Below, in pieces: positions 4,574 through 5,391 of a stretch of 5,391 nt of DNA (position 1 is the stretch's first letter; the number at the start of each line of letters is the position of its first letter). Source of the stretch: JACZWL01 sp046756445. GTDB taxonomy: Bacteria; Pseudomonadota; Gammaproteobacteria; Steroidobacterales; Woeseiaceae. The position numbers and the translations under genes are program-made. The stretch is from assembly GCA_046756445.1 (NCBI GenBank), contig JBHHWI010000150.1:1-5391 (forward strand). Reading direction: 5' to 3'. The notes below the pieces were generated by a model. It did not search any database. It was not told the origin of the DNA and saw only the letters and a program-made list of their open reading frames with translations.

Positions 4574-5391
4574 ATGAAGAAATACCGTGTGATTGCCGCC
4601 AGTTTGTCCGCGCTTGTCGCCACTGCGTGCGCGCCGCAAGCGGACGTCGAAACGGAGAAGAACGCCGTCCGGGAACTGGACAGGCAATGGGAGAGCGCGA
4701 CCGCGGCCAGCGGCGCCGAAGGCTGGATCTCGTTCGTGACAGAGGATGCCGTCATCTATCCGCCGGACGGCCCTGTCGTCCGAGGCAGGGAGGCTGTTGG
4801 GGAATACATGGAGCACCTACTGCCTCCCGATCTCTCCGTTCGATGGCAACCGGATTACGTCGAGGTATCCGGCACGGGAGACCTGGCGACCATGTTTGGC
4901 ACTTATGAGATTACCGCAAGCGGCGCTGCGGGAGATTCGCCGGTGTCGCGCGGCAAATACGGCAATGCCTGGACGAAAAAGGCCGATGGCGGCTGGAAAG
5001 TCGTGGCATCAGTCTGGAACTCTACCGACAGCGATGCAGGTGAGGGCGATCAACAGAGTCTCTACCGGCGTCTCGGAGGTTACGATGTCGTCGCTGCCAT
5101 CCTCGACAATACGGGGCCCCGTGTCATCGGAGACCCGGACTTGAGCGATTTCTTCGCAGAGATGGACGAACAAGCCGGAATCAGGGGGCGTGAGCTGGGC
5201 GTCGATCTGCTGTGCGAGCTCACGGGCGGTCCGTGTTTCTACATTGGCCCGGAGCTGAGGTCAGTCCATGAAGGGCTCGGGATCACCGACGGTCACTGGC
5301 GGTCCTTCATGGGACATCTGTCGGCAACGCTGGACGAGATGAACATCGGCGGCGACGAGAAGACGGACGTCATCGCGGTTTTTGCCGGTCT
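4574..5391 (+). CDS. lipoprotein with DUF4440/SnoaL-like domain fused to group 1 truncated hemoglobin (3' end cut)
   Basis: The frame is open to the window end, giving 272 residues without a stop. AGGGGG at 4562-4567 lies 6 nt before ATG 4574. Residues 1-18 are a signal peptide ending at ATAC19, a likely though weak lipobox. Residues about 28-150 match DUF4440/SnoaL-like NTF2-fold proteins: ELDRQWESA, then EDAVIYPPDGPVVRGREAV, then the GKYGNAWTKKADGGWKVVAS strand pair and VWNS. Such domains bind small ligands or act as isomerases, often with unknown function. After a short acidic linker (152-160), residues 162-272 match group 1 truncated hemoglobins: LYRRLGGYD (163-171), DPDLSDFF (187-194), LLCELTGGPCFYIGPEL (212-228), and VHEGLGIT (231-238) with proximal heme ligand H232. 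By alignment the usual B10 Tyr position is G181. Only the last helix, about 10-15 residues, should be missing. A heme protein at the outer or inner membrane, sensing or detoxifying O2 or NO, is an inference. Confidence 0.87.
   Translation, partial: MKKYRVIAASLSALVATACAPQADVETEKNAVRELDRQWESATAASGAEGWISFVTEDAVIYPPDGPVVRGREAVGEYMEHLLPPDLSVRWQPDYVEVSGTGDLATMFGTYEITASGAAGDSPVSRGKYGNAWTKKADGGWKVVASVWNSTDSDAGEGDQQSLYRRLGGYDVVAAILDNTGPRVIGDPDLSDFFAEMDEQAGIRGRELGVDLLCELTGGPCFYIGPELRSVHEGLGITDGHWRSFMGHLSATLDEMNIGGDEKTDVIAVFAG

Overview
The window is GC-rich and gene-dense, and looks like an ordinary chromosomal stretch of a Gram-negative proteobacterium. A gammaproteobacterium is my inference. It rests on a monofunctional transglycosylase of the MtgA type, two predicted lipoproteins, Shine-Dalgarno (SD) led genes, and a CCA-encoding tRNA-Val. 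I see no insertion sequence, integrase, phage gene or CRISPR array.

Layout, left to right. A tRNA-Val(CAC) lies on the minus strand at the left edge, with a plausible sigma70 promoter behind it. After about 400 bases without a gene comes a secreted coiled-coil protein ending in a SHOCT-type domain (+, 484-1014). Next is a membrane-anchored SleB-family cell-wall hydrolase (+, 1219-1869), followed by a strong hairpin. A 77-residue two-helix membrane protein of unknown function (+, 2022-2255) runs tail-to-tail into mtgA (-, 2287-3015), the monofunctional peptidoglycan glycosyltransferase. A 424-base divergent intergenic region leads to an SGNH/GDSL-type hydrolase with a lipoprotein-like signal (+, 3440-4354), whose end and downstream region hold several inverted repeats. 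The last gene (+, from 4574, cut by the window end) encodes a predicted lipoprotein that joins a DUF4440/SnoaL-like domain to a group 1 truncated hemoglobin.

The common theme is the cell envelope: every protein carries a signal sequence or a membrane segment. Two of them act on peptidoglycan from opposite sides, MtgA building glycan strands and the SleB-like enzyme cutting them. The genes do not form one operon. Spacing, strand changes and hairpins suggest mostly single-gene transcription units.

The most notable item is the final gene. An exported, lipid-anchored truncated globin fused to an NTF2-fold domain is an unusual architecture. Its globin part keeps the proximal His but appears to lack the usual distal B10 Tyr.
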